A stretch of DNA of 64,000 nt from NCBI GenBank assembly GCA_013298845.1, contig JAAFJN010000010.1, forward strand, positions 102,296-166,295, given 5' to 3'. The notes under the pieces were generated by a model. The model saw only the letters and a list, made by a program, of their open reading frames with translations. It ran no database searches and was not told where the DNA came from. This document shows positions 17,292-26,900 of the stretch, in pieces (the stretch's first letter is position 1; every line of letters begins with the position of its first letter). Position numbers and translations under genes: made by a program. Source of the DNA: Chitinophagales bacterium (GTDB lineage: Bacteria > Bacteroidota > Bacteroidia > Chitinophagales > Saprospiraceae).

Positions 17292-17927
17292 ATGCAACCA
17301 CTTCACATTCCTTTATTGCCTTCATTTTCAAAAGATTGGCCACAATTGGTGCCTTCATTTACCCTGGAACAAACACCCTGGCCCGAACAATTTCCGTATA
17401 AACCACGCGTGGAAGTGGCCATTGCCCATGATCCGGGGCATATTTATTTGCATTATCGGGTGGAGGAAACGCACATTCGGGCGCACACGGATGCGTACAA
17501 CGGGGAAGTGTGGAAAGATAGTTGCGTTGAGTTTTTTGTGGCTCCGATGGGCGATTCCCATTATTATAATTTTGAAATGAATTGTATCGGTGCCATTCGG
17601 TTATCTTCCGGAACGCAACGGCAGGGCAGGGTACCGGCTCCGAGGGCAGTCCTGGAACAAATAACGATAACAACCTCGTTGGAAAAGGCCGTTTTTGAAG
17701 AAAAAAGCGGCGGTTTTACCTGGGAATTAAGCGCGATTATTCCCGTTTCTTGTTTTTTTCAACACGAAATTACACAACTAAAAGAGTGCAACCTAAAGGC
17801 TAATTTCTACAAATGTGGCGACGATCTTTCGGTGCCGCATTATTTAGCCTGGCAACCGATTGACACCCCTCAACCCGATTTTCACCGCCCCGAATTTTTT
17901 GGTAGGTTGAACCTCGCGGTGGGGTAG
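17292..17927 (+). CDS. carbohydrate-binding family 9-like protein
   Basis: A 211-residue protein with no signal peptide. The pattern resembles CBM9-like domains: VEVAIAHDPGHIYLHYRVEE, EVWKDSCVEFFVAP, YYNFEMNCIGAI, FTWELSAIIPVSCF and a C-terminal ANFYKCGD...HYLAWQPI. CBM9 modules bind sugar ends. This standalone form is common in Bacteroidota and its ligand is not known. The lack of an export signal is unusual if it acts on extracellular glycans. A long palindrome follows the stop. Confidence 0.75.
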   Translation: MQPLHIPLLPSFSKDWPQLVPSFTLEQTPWPEQFPYKPRVEVAIAHDPGHIYLHYRVEETHIRAHTDAYNGEVWKDSCVEFFVAPMGDSHYYNFEMNCIGAIRLSSGTQRQGRVPAPRAVLEQITITTSLEKAVFEEKSGGFTWELSAIIPVSCFFQHEITQLKECNLKANFYKCGDDLSVPHYLAWQPIDTPQPDFHRPEFFGRLNLAVG

Positions 17928-17931
17928 AGGC

Positions 17932-17996
17932 CCTTCTTCCTCCTCCTGCGTAACGATGGGTTTGAAACCCATCGTTACGCAGGAGGAGGAGGAAGG
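17932..17996. repeat. long intergenic palindrome, GGGTTTGAAACCC-core family, copy 1
   Basis: Two 32-nt arms (17932-17963, 17965-17996) pair completely except one T-G, around a single G at 17964. The centre reads GGGTTTGAAACCC. It fills the gap between two convergent genes and may act as a bidirectional terminator. The same core is at 46099-46157. Confidence 0.8.
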
Positions 17997-17998
17997 CG

Positions 17999-18802
17999 TT
18001 ACTTATCTTTGGTGTTTTTAAGTTGGTTGTTCATGCTTTCTTCGGCAAATTTCCCCTGAACGCTCCAACCGCCGTCCACGTAAAACAATTGGCCGGTGAC
18101 GTAACTGGAATCGTCGGAAGCCAGGAAAACGGCCGGACCCACCATTTCTTCTGGTTCGCCGGTGCGTTGCATGGGCACTACCGCGCCCCAGTTTTGACGG
18201 TAATTGGGATCTTCGGAGAGGTTGCGGTCGGTGTTGATGGGGCCGGGGCCAAATGTATTCACCCGAATCCGGTAGGGCGCGAGTTCGACGGCCATTTGTT
18301 TGGACATCGCTTCAATGGCTCCTTTGCTGGCCGAATAACAAATCAAGTTTTTTACACTCAAAACCGCGCAAATGCTGGAAATATGAATAATGCTGCCGCC
18401 AGCACCCGTTTCGCGCATCAGTTTGGCCGCTTCGATGGAGCAAAACAGCGTCCCTTTGAGGTTGAGCGATATTACTTTATCAAAAATGGCCTCATCGGTT
18501 TCCAAAAAATCGCTCCAACCGGTGATACCCGCGTTATTGACCAAGACATCCACCCGTCCGTGTTGGTGCCGAACGTAATCGAACATGGCCCGAATGTCGG
18601 CCACCGACGAAATATCCGCAAAACAGGTTTCGGCGTTGCCACCCTGCGCCCGGATATTGGCCACCAATTCGTCGGAATATGCTGTTCCCGGTAAATCGTT
18701 CACAATCACGTGAGCGCCCTCGGCGGCAAATCCGGTGGCAATGGCGCTGCCGATTCCTTTTCCTGCCCCGGTAATCAGGGCGATTTTATTTTTTAAGCGC
18801 AT
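17999..18802 (-). CDS. short-chain dehydrogenase/reductase (SDR)
   Basis: A 267-residue classical SDR. Rossmann motif TGAGKGIG (11-18), NNAG (89-92), catalytic Ser142/143, Y156-SAS-K160, and the PGPINTD loop. It ends with the usual GQLFYVDGGWSVQG. The family oxidises or reduces alcohols and ketones with NAD(P)(H), for example 3-oxoacyl-ACP reductase or glucose dehydrogenase; the substrate cannot be predicted. ATG 18802 is chosen because the conserved motif begins ten residues later. It lies 45 bp downstream of the DUF5995 gene on the same strand. Confidence 0.9.
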   Translation of the reverse strand: MRLKNKIALITGAGKGIGSAIATGFAAEGAHVIVNDLPGTAYSDELVANIRAQGGNAETCFADISSVADIRAMFDYVRHQHGRVDVLVNNAGITGWSDFLETDEAIFDKVISLNLKGTLFCSIEAAKLMRETGAGGSIIHISSICAVLSVKNLICYSASKGAIEAMSKQMAVELAPYRIRVNTFGPGPINTDRNLSEDPNYRQNWGAVVPMQRTGEPEEMVGPAVFLASDDSSYVTGQLFYVDGGWSVQGKFAEESMNNQLKNTKDK

Positions 18803-18847
18803 GATCTTTACAATGGAGATTTGAACCGCAAGGAACAACGATTTTTA

Positions 18848-19597
18848 TTACGACTGCCGCAAATGGTCTATTTTTTCCAGAACGGTACCCAGTTCCGAAA
18901 ACCGGATTACCCGCAAGGTACTGCGCAACACCCAGCCTTTGGGGTTCGACAATCGGTCAGCAAACATAGACACGCCTTCGTCAATATCGTGCAAAAAATA
19001 GTCTCGGGCAGTTCCTTCCAAAAATGCCACGCCGAGGGCCGTATGCCAGGCGGTTTTTCGGGCCACCAGAATGCTAAAATCGGCAATGCCTTCGTCCTGG
19101 GTTTTTAGTGCTGCGTCCAGAAAACCCAACGGCGGGCATATTTCGCTCAAGCGGTTTTGGACTTGTTCGGTAAGATTTGAAATAATCACGTTGATGGTAT
19201 CAAAGTCACGTTGTAAGTCCCAAATAGACGCACCCGGGCAGGTTTCAGCCGCCGCAATGCCTAAATCGAGGTTAATGTGCGCATTAATACCCAATAATAA
19301 ATGTTGTAATACACTTATTTCGTCGGCATCGGCGGCGTTGAAAGCGGCATTCCAGGCGCGGGTGGTGGGTTGCCCGGCCCGGCGGGCGGCGTAGGCATCG
19401 AGGTAACGTTGGGCAAAAATCATGTCGAGGCGTTCCATGCGAGCGCCGTCTTCAAATTGCCCGTTTAGAATACCATCCCGAACGGCGACAGTCATGTTAT
19501 AATACAAAGCGGGAAAATAACCCATTGCGGAGGAGCGGTTGCGGCAATCGGCAATGATGGTTTCCAATTGGGTTAATACGTCGTTGATGGTGTGCAT
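18848..19597 (-). CDS. DUF5995 family protein
   Basis: A 249-residue all-helical protein without signal peptide. Features recalled for DUF5995 are FPALYYNMTVAVRDGI, ARMERLDMIFAQRYLDAY, LLLGINAHINLDLGIA and the C-terminal HDIDEGVSMFADRL. The conserved His/Asp/Asn residues in the LLGINAHINLDL block look like a metal or active site, but no activity is known to me. Same strand as and just upstream of the SDR gene, so the two may be cotranscribed. Confidence 0.8.
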   Translation of the reverse strand: MHTINDVLTQLETIIADCRNRSSAMGYFPALYYNMTVAVRDGILNGQFEDGARMERLDMIFAQRYLDAYAARRAGQPTTRAWNAAFNAADADEISVLQHLLLGINAHINLDLGIAAAETCPGASIWDLQRDFDTINVIISNLTEQVQNRLSEICPPLGFLDAALKTQDEGIADFSILVARKTAWHTALGVAFLEGTARDYFLHDIDEGVSMFADRLSNPKGWVLRSTLRVIRFSELGTVLEKIDHLRQS

Positions 19598-19868
19598 GGT
19601 GCCAATACGTTGGTGATCAATTTTGCAAAAGTAAAACGACTTTAAAATATCCTAAAAAAATATTATTAAGCGATTCCGGTGTTTCACCAAAAGTATATTA
19701 CCGGTTTAAAATATTTTACCAAACCAGAAAAAGCAAACCCCACCTTCTGCCGTAATTATTATGTTAAGGATTATTTCGCTATATTGTACTAATTCTATAA
19801 ACGCGCAACTAACACCACATTTTCACGTCAATACCTCTTCAATACTTTATCTAACTGTTTATACATCA

Positions 19869-20525
19869 ATGATTAACACACAAAAATTTACTAAATTTCT
19901 TTTTGCAGGATTTTTTCTAACTTTATCACATTTTGTTACCTTTGCGGCCGATTTTTCCAAAGTAATCACTACCAGTACAGAACCTTGTGTACTTCTCATC
20001 GGAGTAGAAACGTACGGAGATTGTGACGGTGAAACGGGGGCTTTCGTTTCGGGAACGGTTGAGGGTTCCATTGCAGCGCAGTGGGGTATCAAACCGGGTG
20101 ATATTATCGTGGGCATTGACCAAACGCCCGTTGATAACCCGGAAGATCTGGTTCTTGCCAAAAACAATTACCGACCGGGAGACCAGTTTACACTTCATTT
20201 TGTACGCAACGGTAAATTACTGACGGCCAAAATGCAGTTTCCCAAGTGCACCGTTCAAAACCACAATGAAATTTTATTCGTACAGTTTAACGTTACGCCC
20301 AACCCTTCGCACGGGTGGATTGAAGTTAACATGGATGTACAAGAAAATCCGGCGCAATTGCGCATCACTACTTTGGATGGCCATTTGGTGTATCTCAAAG
20401 ATGTACCGGCGGGCTTTTTGAAAGAAACAATTCAACTGGGAAATACAGCGGGTATGTACCTGCTGACGGTGACCCAGGGCGATAAAGTAACCACTAAAAA
20501 AATTGTGGTTACTCCGTTGAATTAA
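19869..20525 (+). CDS. secreted PDZ-domain protein with T9SS sorting tail
   Basis: A 219-residue protein. Signal peptide at about 1-24 (KFLFAGFFLTLSHFVTFA). A PDZ-like domain follows (DGETGAFVSGTVEGSIAAQWG, then IKPGDIIVGIDQTPVDNPEDL). The last 80 residues form a type A T9SS/Por secretion tail (VTPNPSHGWIEV ... GMYLLTVTQGDKVTTKKIVV). It should be exported to the surface. No protease domain is present, so the PDZ alone may bind peptide ends. ATG 19869 is used; upstream in-frame codons do not encode a signal peptide. Confidence 0.85.
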   Translation: MINTQKFTKFLFAGFFLTLSHFVTFAADFSKVITTSTEPCVLLIGVETYGDCDGETGAFVSGTVEGSIAAQWGIKPGDIIVGIDQTPVDNPEDLVLAKNNYRPGDQFTLHFVRNGKLLTAKMQFPKCTVQNHNEILFVQFNVTPNPSHGWIEVNMDVQENPAQLRITTLDGHLVYLKDVPAGFLKETIQLGNTAGMYLLTVTQGDKVTTKKIVVTPLN

Positions 20526-20644
20526 AATTTACAATTGTCATACGGTTAATTAGTTGCCTGGGATGTAAATCTCGGGCAATTTTATTTAATGCAGGTTTTA
20601 TGCCATGCACGCCGCAAAACCGTCCTGCTTTCGCCGGAAATAAA

Positions 20645-20652
20645 TACTTTTG
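20645..20652 (+). promoter_or_regulatory. -7 promoter element (TACTTTTG)
   Basis: Matches TAnnTTTG, 28 nt before the aminotransferase ATG. The -33 element is not clear. Confidence 0.45.
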
Positions 20653-20680
20653 CGCCGCTTTAACCAATCCACATACGTGT

Positions 20681-21823
20681 ATGATTCCACTTTCCATCCC
20701 CAATCTTGCCGGTAACGAATGGCAATACGTCAAAGAATGCATCGAAACCGGCTGGATTTCGTCGGTCGGGGCTTACGTCGGCAAATTTGAACAAATGGTC
20801 GCCGATTACGCCGGGGCCAAATACGGCGTGGCCACCGTTAATGGTACCGCCGCCATTCACATCGCCCTGGAATTGGCCGGTGTGGGTGAGGGCGACCTCG
20901 TTATTGTGCCCAATATCACTTTTATTGCCTCGGCCAATGCCGTACGTTATACCGGTGCCGACCCGCTGCTCATTGACGTAGACCCGCACACCTGGCAAAT
21001 GGACCTCGACTTGCTCGAACAATTTTTGCGAGAAGAAACCTATTATAAACGCAACCATTGCTACCGGAAATCGGATCACCGGCGCATTGCGGCGATATTG
21101 CCCGTGCACGTGCTGGGCAATATGTGCGACATGGACCGCCTGCTGCGATTGGCCCAAGAAAATGCCGTTGCCGTCATCGAGGATTCCACCGAAGCCCTCG
21201 GTTCGCGGTATAAATCCAAAAACGCGGGCACTTTTGGCCTGCTGGGCACTTTTAGTTTTAACGGTAACAAAATCATCAGTACGGGCGGCGGCGGCGTTAT
21301 CGTGACCAACGACGAAAATTTGGCCAAAAAAGCCAAACACATCACCAACCAGGCCAAAACCGACCCTTTTGAATATATCCACGACGAAGTAGGGTATAAC
21401 TACCGCCTTGTGAATGTGTTGGCGGCCATTGGGGTGGCGCAAATGGAACAACTCCCCGATTTTATTACCCGCAAAAAAGTCATTGACCGCATGTACCGCG
21501 ACGGACTCGAAGGAAAAGCGGGCGATGTGGTGTTTCAGCGCGTCGGCGAAAACGTGGACCCCAATTGCTGGTTGCACACGCTCAAAACTGCCCATCAGCG
21601 CCCACTTATTCAACATTTATTGGATAATGGAGTGCAATGCCGTCCGTTTTGGGTACCCATGAACCGCTTGCGGATGTTCCGGGGTGAACAATACATTACG
21701 GCCGCCGACGAAGCGGGCAAAGTGTACGAATCGTGCATTAGTATTCCGTCGTCCACCAGCCTAACCGATGAACAGGTGCACGAAGTCATTCGCGTTATTC
21801 GCGGCTTTTTTGAAAAGCATTAA
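20681..21823 (+). CDS. DegT/DnrJ/EryC1 nucleotide-sugar aminotransferase (LegC-like)
   Basis: A 380-residue PLP enzyme that aminates a 4-keto nucleotide sugar. Visible: VNGTAAIHIAL, VPNITFIASANAV, Asp168 in AVIEDSTEALGS, and the PLP lysine K187 in FSFNGNKIISTGGGG. The sequence DPHTWQMDLDLLE and length fit the LegC group, which aminates UDP-4-keto-6-deoxy-GlcNAc. The next gene is the matching 4,6-dehydratase, 14 bp downstream, so the pair can make a UDP-4-amino-4,6-dideoxy sugar for surface glycans. Start ATG 20681 begins the conserved IPLSIPNL. Confidence 0.88.
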   Translation: MIPLSIPNLAGNEWQYVKECIETGWISSVGAYVGKFEQMVADYAGAKYGVATVNGTAAIHIALELAGVGEGDLVIVPNITFIASANAVRYTGADPLLIDVDPHTWQMDLDLLEQFLREETYYKRNHCYRKSDHRRIAAILPVHVLGNMCDMDRLLRLAQENAVAVIEDSTEALGSRYKSKNAGTFGLLGTFSFNGNKIISTGGGGVIVTNDENLAKKAKHITNQAKTDPFEYIHDEVGYNYRLVNVLAAIGVAQMEQLPDFITRKKVIDRMYRDGLEGKAGDVVFQRVGENVDPNCWLHTLKTAHQRPLIQHLLDNGVQCRPFWVPMNRLRMFRGEQYITAADEAGKVYESCISIPSSTSLTDEQVHEVIRVIRGFFEKH

Positions 21824-21837
21824 TCCTCCATTTTTAC

Positions 21838-23052
21838 ATGAAATATTTTAACCTGAATCAATTTATCGCCTCCATTACGGGGCGCAGCGAAAGCCTGTTT
21901 AAAGCGGATATCGAGGCCAATAAAGCCCGTTTATCGCAAGAAATTAAAGGGAAATCCATTTTGGTCATTGGGGGCGCAGGCACCATTGGCAGTTCGTTTG
22001 TGCGGGCGGTGTTGCCCTTCGAACCGGCGCGGCTATTTGTGGTGGATACCAATGAAAATGGCCTCACCGAACTGGTTCGCGACGTTCGCAGTACGCTCGA
22101 TTTGTACGTTCCGCCGGTATTTGTCACGTATCCGATTAGTTTTAGCCAACCGGTTTTTGGCAAATTTTTTCAAAAAGAAGGCCCGTTTGACATTGTGGCC
22201 AATTTTGCAGCGCACAAACACGTGCGCAGCGAAAAAGACCTGATTTCCATCGAAGCAATGGTGGAAAACAACGTACTCAGCGCGCGCGATTTGTTGGAAA
22301 CACTGCGCGCTCAACCACCGGCGCACTTTTTTTGTGTCTCCACCGACAAAGCCGCCAACCCGGTCAATGTCATGGGAGCGAGTAAAAAAATGATGGAAGA
22401 CGTTATTTTGGCCTACGCCAATTATTTTCCCGCTACCACGGCCCGGTTTGCCAACGTGGCTTTTTCCAACGGCAGTTTGTTGTTTGGTTTTTTGGAACGG
22501 TTAATGAAACGCCAGCCCTTATCGTGCCCATCCGACGTAAAACGCTTTTTTGTGTCGCCCGAAGAATCGGGTCAATTGTGCATGTTGGCCTGCGTTTTGG
22601 GCCAAACGGGTGAGGTGTTTTTTCCAAAATTAGATCCCGAACGGGATATGATCAGTTTTCAGCCCATCGCCCTCGATTTTATAAAAGCAATGGGTTTTGA
22701 GCCGGATATTTGCAGTTCGGATCAGGAAGCCCGCGAAAAAGCCGCCCGCCTCACGGATACTTCCACGCATTACCCGGTGTATTTTTTTGAATCGGATACC
22801 AGCGGCGAAAAGTCGTTTGAAGAATTTTTTACCGAAGAAGAAACCCTCGAATTGGAAGCGTTCCGGGAATTGGGCATTGTTAAAAACCTGCCCCGCAAAT
22901 CACTCGCGGACATTGATGCCATGATTACCGATGTGCGCGCTTTTTTTGTCAATAACGCAACGGATAAAGCCTCTTTGGTGGATAAAATAGCCGAATACGT
23001 GCCTACTTTTGAACACATCGAACGCGGTAAGGGTTTGGATGCTAAGATGTAA
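21838..23052 (+). CDS. UDP-N-acetylglucosamine 4,6-dehydratase-like SDR (CapD/FlaA1 family)
   Basis: A 404-residue extended SDR. Rossmann motif GGAGTIG (45-51), AAHKHVRSEKD, and the dehydratase signature STDKAANPVNVMGASKK (168-184), in which Met179-x3-Lys183 replaces the usual YxxxK, as in FlaA1/PseB-type enzymes. It converts UDP-GlcNAc to a 4-keto-6-deoxy sugar, feeding the aminotransferase just upstream. No later legionaminate or pseudaminate genes are nearby, so the final sugar is unknown. The C-terminal part is acidic (FEEFFTEEETLELE). Confidence 0.87.
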   Translation: MKYFNLNQFIASITGRSESLFKADIEANKARLSQEIKGKSILVIGGAGTIGSSFVRAVLPFEPARLFVVDTNENGLTELVRDVRSTLDLYVPPVFVTYPISFSQPVFGKFFQKEGPFDIVANFAAHKHVRSEKDLISIEAMVENNVLSARDLLETLRAQPPAHFFCVSTDKAANPVNVMGASKKMMEDVILAYANYFPATTARFANVAFSNGSLLFGFLERLMKRQPLSCPSDVKRFFVSPEESGQLCMLACVLGQTGEVFFPKLDPERDMISFQPIALDFIKAMGFEPDICSSDQEAREKAARLTDTSTHYPVYFFESDTSGEKSFEEFFTEEETLELEAFRELGIVKNLPRKSLADIDAMITDVRAFFVNNATDKASLVDKIAEYVPTFEHIERGKGLDAKM

Positions 23053-23058
23053 GATTAT

Positions 23059-23089
23059 TTTGACGTCTCTCTAAAAAACGCTAAATTTG
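23059..23089 (+). promoter_or_regulatory. Bacteroidetes-type promoter
   Basis: TTTG (23059-23062), 19-nt spacer, TAAATTTG (23082-23089). The next ATG is only 8 nt downstream (23097), implying a very short leader or leaderless mRNA. Confidence 0.65.
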
Positions 23090-23096
23090 CATCCCT

Positions 23097-23321
23097 ATGG
23101 AAAATAACAAAAAAATACAAAACTGGGTTAATGAGCACAAAGAATTGCTTCGGAAATACGTAGGCAAATGGATTGTCTATAAGGAAGAAGGTTTATTGGC
23201 CGTTGGCGACACTATTCAAGAAGCCGAAGAAGGGGCAAACACCACTGGCCGGAAAATATTGTATTTTGTTAATCCATTAAATTATAATGGTGTTCGTTTT
23301 CGTGCAATTCATTTTAGATAG
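23097..23321 (+). CDS. small DUF5678-like protein
   Basis: A 74-residue protein. NEHKELLRKYVGKWIVYKEEGLLAVGD is the pattern I associate with DUF5678 (a short alpha/beta domain found alone or with antitoxin-like neighbours). No signal peptide. It has an excellent promoter immediately upstream and is followed after 3 bp by the hexapeptide-repeat gene, so the two are probably cotranscribed. Function unknown. Confidence 0.7.
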   Translation: MENNKKIQNWVNEHKELLRKYVGKWIVYKEEGLLAVGDTIQEAEEGANTTGRKILYFVNPLNYNGVRFRAIHFR

Positions 23322-23324
23322 GCC

Positions 23325-23921
23325 ATGATTTACTCTTTCCGGGGCATTGTCCCCCAAATTGACCCTACCGCCTTCATCCACCCGCAAGCCGCCGTTACAG
23401 GCGATGTGGTGATTGGTAAAAATGTGTACGTGGGACCGGGAGCGGCAATTCGCGGCGATTGGGGCAAAATTATCATTGAAGATGGCTGCAATGTGCAGGA
23501 AAACTGTACCGTACACATGTTTCCCGGCATTACAGTCACCCTGAACGAAGGTGCGCATATCGGCCACGGAGCCATTATTCACGGGGCCAGCATCGGGCGA
23601 AACAGCCTGATTGGGATGAACGCCGTTCTGATGGACGAAGTAGAAATAGGGGAGGAGTGCATCGTGGGTGCGTTGTGTTTTATCAAAACCGGCGAAAAAA
23701 TAGCCCGTCGCAGCCTGGTCGTGGGTAACCCCGGTAAAATTATCCGGGAAGTGAGCGACGATATGATCGCCTGGAAAACCAAAGGCACGGCCCTGTATCA
23801 ACAATTGCCCGCCGAATGTTTTGCTTCGCTGCGCCCCGTTCCGTACGAAACCGAACGAAATACCGAGCCAAGCGACGAAAACCCGGCTGATGCCTACCAA
23901 ATTTGGAAAAAATCGCAATAA
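23325..23921 (+). CDS. gamma carbonic anhydrase-like / PaaY-type hexapeptide-repeat protein
   Basis: A 198-residue left-handed beta-helix protein with hexapeptide repeats throughout residues 10-140 (VTGDVVIGKNVYVGPGAAI, CNVQENCTVHMFPG, AHIGHGAIIHGASIGRNSLIG). The His residues in CTVH and HIGHG are at positions used to bind zinc in the gamma-CA/PaaY family. The C-terminal helix and ending (IREVSDDMIAWKTKGTALYQ) match PaaY-like thioesterase/carbonic-anhydrase relatives. Carbonic anhydrase or CoA thioesterase activity is possible; neither can be chosen from sequence. Confidence 0.8.
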   Translation: MIYSFRGIVPQIDPTAFIHPQAAVTGDVVIGKNVYVGPGAAIRGDWGKIIIEDGCNVQENCTVHMFPGITVTLNEGAHIGHGAIIHGASIGRNSLIGMNAVLMDEVEIGEECIVGALCFIKTGEKIARRSLVVGNPGKIIREVSDDMIAWKTKGTALYQQLPAECFASLRPVPYETERNTEPSDENPADAYQIWKKSQ

Positions 23922-23934
23922 AGGCGTATCTTTG
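23902..23934 (+). promoter_or_regulatory. promoter within the 3' end of the PaaY-like gene
   Basis: TTTG (23902-23905), 21-nt spacer, TATCTTTG (23927-23934), 58 nt before the FG-GAP gene ATG at 23993. Confidence 0.55.
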
Positions 23935-23992
23935 CCGCAAAATACTTCATTTTGCAGGACTCCAAAAACTAATTTATTTCCAAAACAAAAAC

Positions 23993-26900
23993 ATGCGCAT
24001 TTTTTACGGCATTTGCTTTGCTCTACTCTTTCTCTCCGCCTGTAACACCGCATCCGACAAGGGGGCAACTGGTTCTACCAATGGCGCACCGCTATTTACT
24101 ACCATGTCGGCCCCGGAGACGGGAATTCAATTTCGCAATGATTTGACCTACGACCGCGAGTTTAACGTCTATCGCTACCGCAATTTTTACAACGGCGGCG
24201 GGGTATCCATCGGCGATATTGACAACGATGGCCTTCAGGACGTGTTTTTTACGTCGAACATGGGGCAAAACAAACTGTACCGCAACCTGGGCAATTTCAA
24301 ATTTGAAGATATTTCCGAAAAAGCCGGTATCACTGGTAAAGGATCGTGGTCAACGGGCGTAAGTATGGCCGATGTGAATGGCGATGGTTGGCTGGACATT
24401 TACGTGTGCAATTCGGGTAACCCGCGCGAAGCCGAAAAAGACAAACAGTCGTTTAGCCGCGAAAATGAATTATTTATCAACCAGCAAAACGGCACTTTTG
24501 TGGAGTCAGCCCGGGCCTATGGTCTGGCGGATCGCGGCTTAACCACCCACGCGGCGTTTTTTGATTACGACCGCGATGGCGATCTCGATGTTTATGTGTT
24601 GAACAACTCCTTCCGCGCCATTGGTTCTTTCGACCTGCGCAAAAATCTGCGCGAAACCCGCGACAGCCTCGGGGGGCATAAACTGTACCGCAACGAAGGC
24701 ATGGGCAGCGCCGGTCACCCGGTTTTTAAAGATGTTTCCGTCGAAGCCGGTATCATGGGGTCCGTTATCGCTTTTGGCTTGGGCGTAACCGTGGGCGACG
24801 TGAATCAGGACGGCTGGCAGGACATTTACGTTTCTAACGACTTTTTTGAACGCGATTACCTGTATTATAACCAGGGGAACGGCACTTTCCGCGAAGAGTT
24901 GGAAGGTTCCATGCGCCACATCAGCGCGGCCAGTATGGGGGCTGATATGGCCGACATCAACAACGATGCCCTGCCCGATATTTTTGTGACGGATATGTTG
25001 CCCGCCGACGATTATCGCCTGAAAACCTCCACTTCATTCGATAGTCCCGACCGTTTTACGTTTACCAAAGACATTTATTACAACCAGTTCACGCGCAATA
25101 TGCTGCACTTGAACAATGGAAGTACACTTGATAACAGCGGTCAGGTACACTTTTCGGACATTGCGTGTATGGCCACTTGCGAAGCCACCGACTGGAGTTG
25201 GGGTGCTTTGATGTTTGACATGGACAACGATGGCTGGAAAGATATTTTTGTGGCCAATGGCGTGGCGCAGGATTTGACCGATCAGGATTATTTGTTGTTT
25301 ATCAGCGACCCGTCGGTACAGCAGGAAATTGTATCGGGCGGTTCGGTGAATTACAAACGTTTGATTGATTCTATTCCGTCCGTGCCCTTGCCCAATTTTG
25401 CCTTTAAAAACAACAAAGACCTCACTTTTAGCAACCAGGCTACCCCCTGGGGCCTTGATGTGCCGAGTTTCTCGAATGGATCGGCCTACGGCGACCTCGA
25501 CAATGACGGCGATTTGGATTTGGTAATTAATTGCATTAATAACGAGGCATTGGTGTATCGCAGCGAAGCCCGCCAGCAGTTGACCAATAACCACTACCTG
25601 AAATTTAACCTGAGTGGCAGCGCGGGAAACATGCTCGCTTTGGGTGCCAAAATCCACCTCCGGGCGCAGGGACAACAGTTTTACCTCGAACAAATGCCCA
25701 TGCGCGGCTTCCAAAGTTCGATGGACCCACGGCCTAATTTTGGTTTGGGCAATATCACCCAAATTGACACCGTGTACATCGAATGGCCCAAAGGTACGGC
25801 CAGTTTATTAACCAATGTGCCCGCCGATCAAACGATATCAGTAGCGCAAAAAGATGCGAACCTGCCCGCGTGGCTGCCGACTTTGCGGTTAAAACAACCG
25901 AATATATTATTCAAAAAGTCCGGTGTTTCGGCGTGGAAACACCAGGAAAGCACGTTTGCCGACTGGGACCGCGATCGTTTGTTGTATTTCAAATACAGCA
26001 CCGAAGGCCCGCGACTGGCTACGGGCGACGTGAACGGCGACGGCCTCGAAGATTATTTTGCGGGCGGGGCAGCCAGTCAGGCGGGAGCCATTTTTATCCA
26101 GCAACCCAACGGCATGTTTACGTTAACCCGGCAACCTGACCTCCTGAAAGACGCCGCCTGCGAAGACGTGGATGCCACCCTGTTCGATGCCGACGGCGAT
26201 AAAGACCTTGATTTGTACGTGGCTTCGGGTAGTAACGAAATTGCCTCCATGACGCCGCAGTTGGCCGATCGTTTGTACGTGAACGACGGTAAAGGTAATT
26301 TTACCAAAAAAGTTGATGCTTTGCCCCAGCAAAAGCCATTTGCCAGCGCGGCGGTGCGTCCGGCCGATGTTGACGGCGACGGCGATCAGGATCTTTTTGT
26401 GGCCATGCGCCTTTTACCCGGCCGCATTGGGGTACCCGTGGGTGGCTTTTTAATGGCCAACGACGGCAAAGGGTTCTTTAGCCCCGTGCAAATGGAAACT
26501 TTCCGCAACCTCGGTATGCCCACCGATGCCATTTGGACGGATTGGGACGGCGATAATGACCCCGATTTGCTGGTGTGCGGCGAGTGGATGCCCATTCGGA
26601 TGTTCCAAAACAACGGCGGCACTTTAACCGACGTTACGACCGCAATGGGCCTAACCAACACCAACGGCCTCTGGAAAAGCGTTGAAACCGGTGATTTTAA
26701 CGGCGACGGTCGCCCAGATTTTGTGTTGGGCAATATGGGTTTTAACTCCCGCCTCGAGGCTTCCCCCGAACACCCGATGGAACTGACATTCAACGACTTT
26801 GACCTCAACGGAACGCCAGAGCAGTTTTTGTCGCGTTATACCAACGATAAAATGTTGCCGTACACTTTGCGCGGCGATTTGGTGAGCAATATCCCGATTG

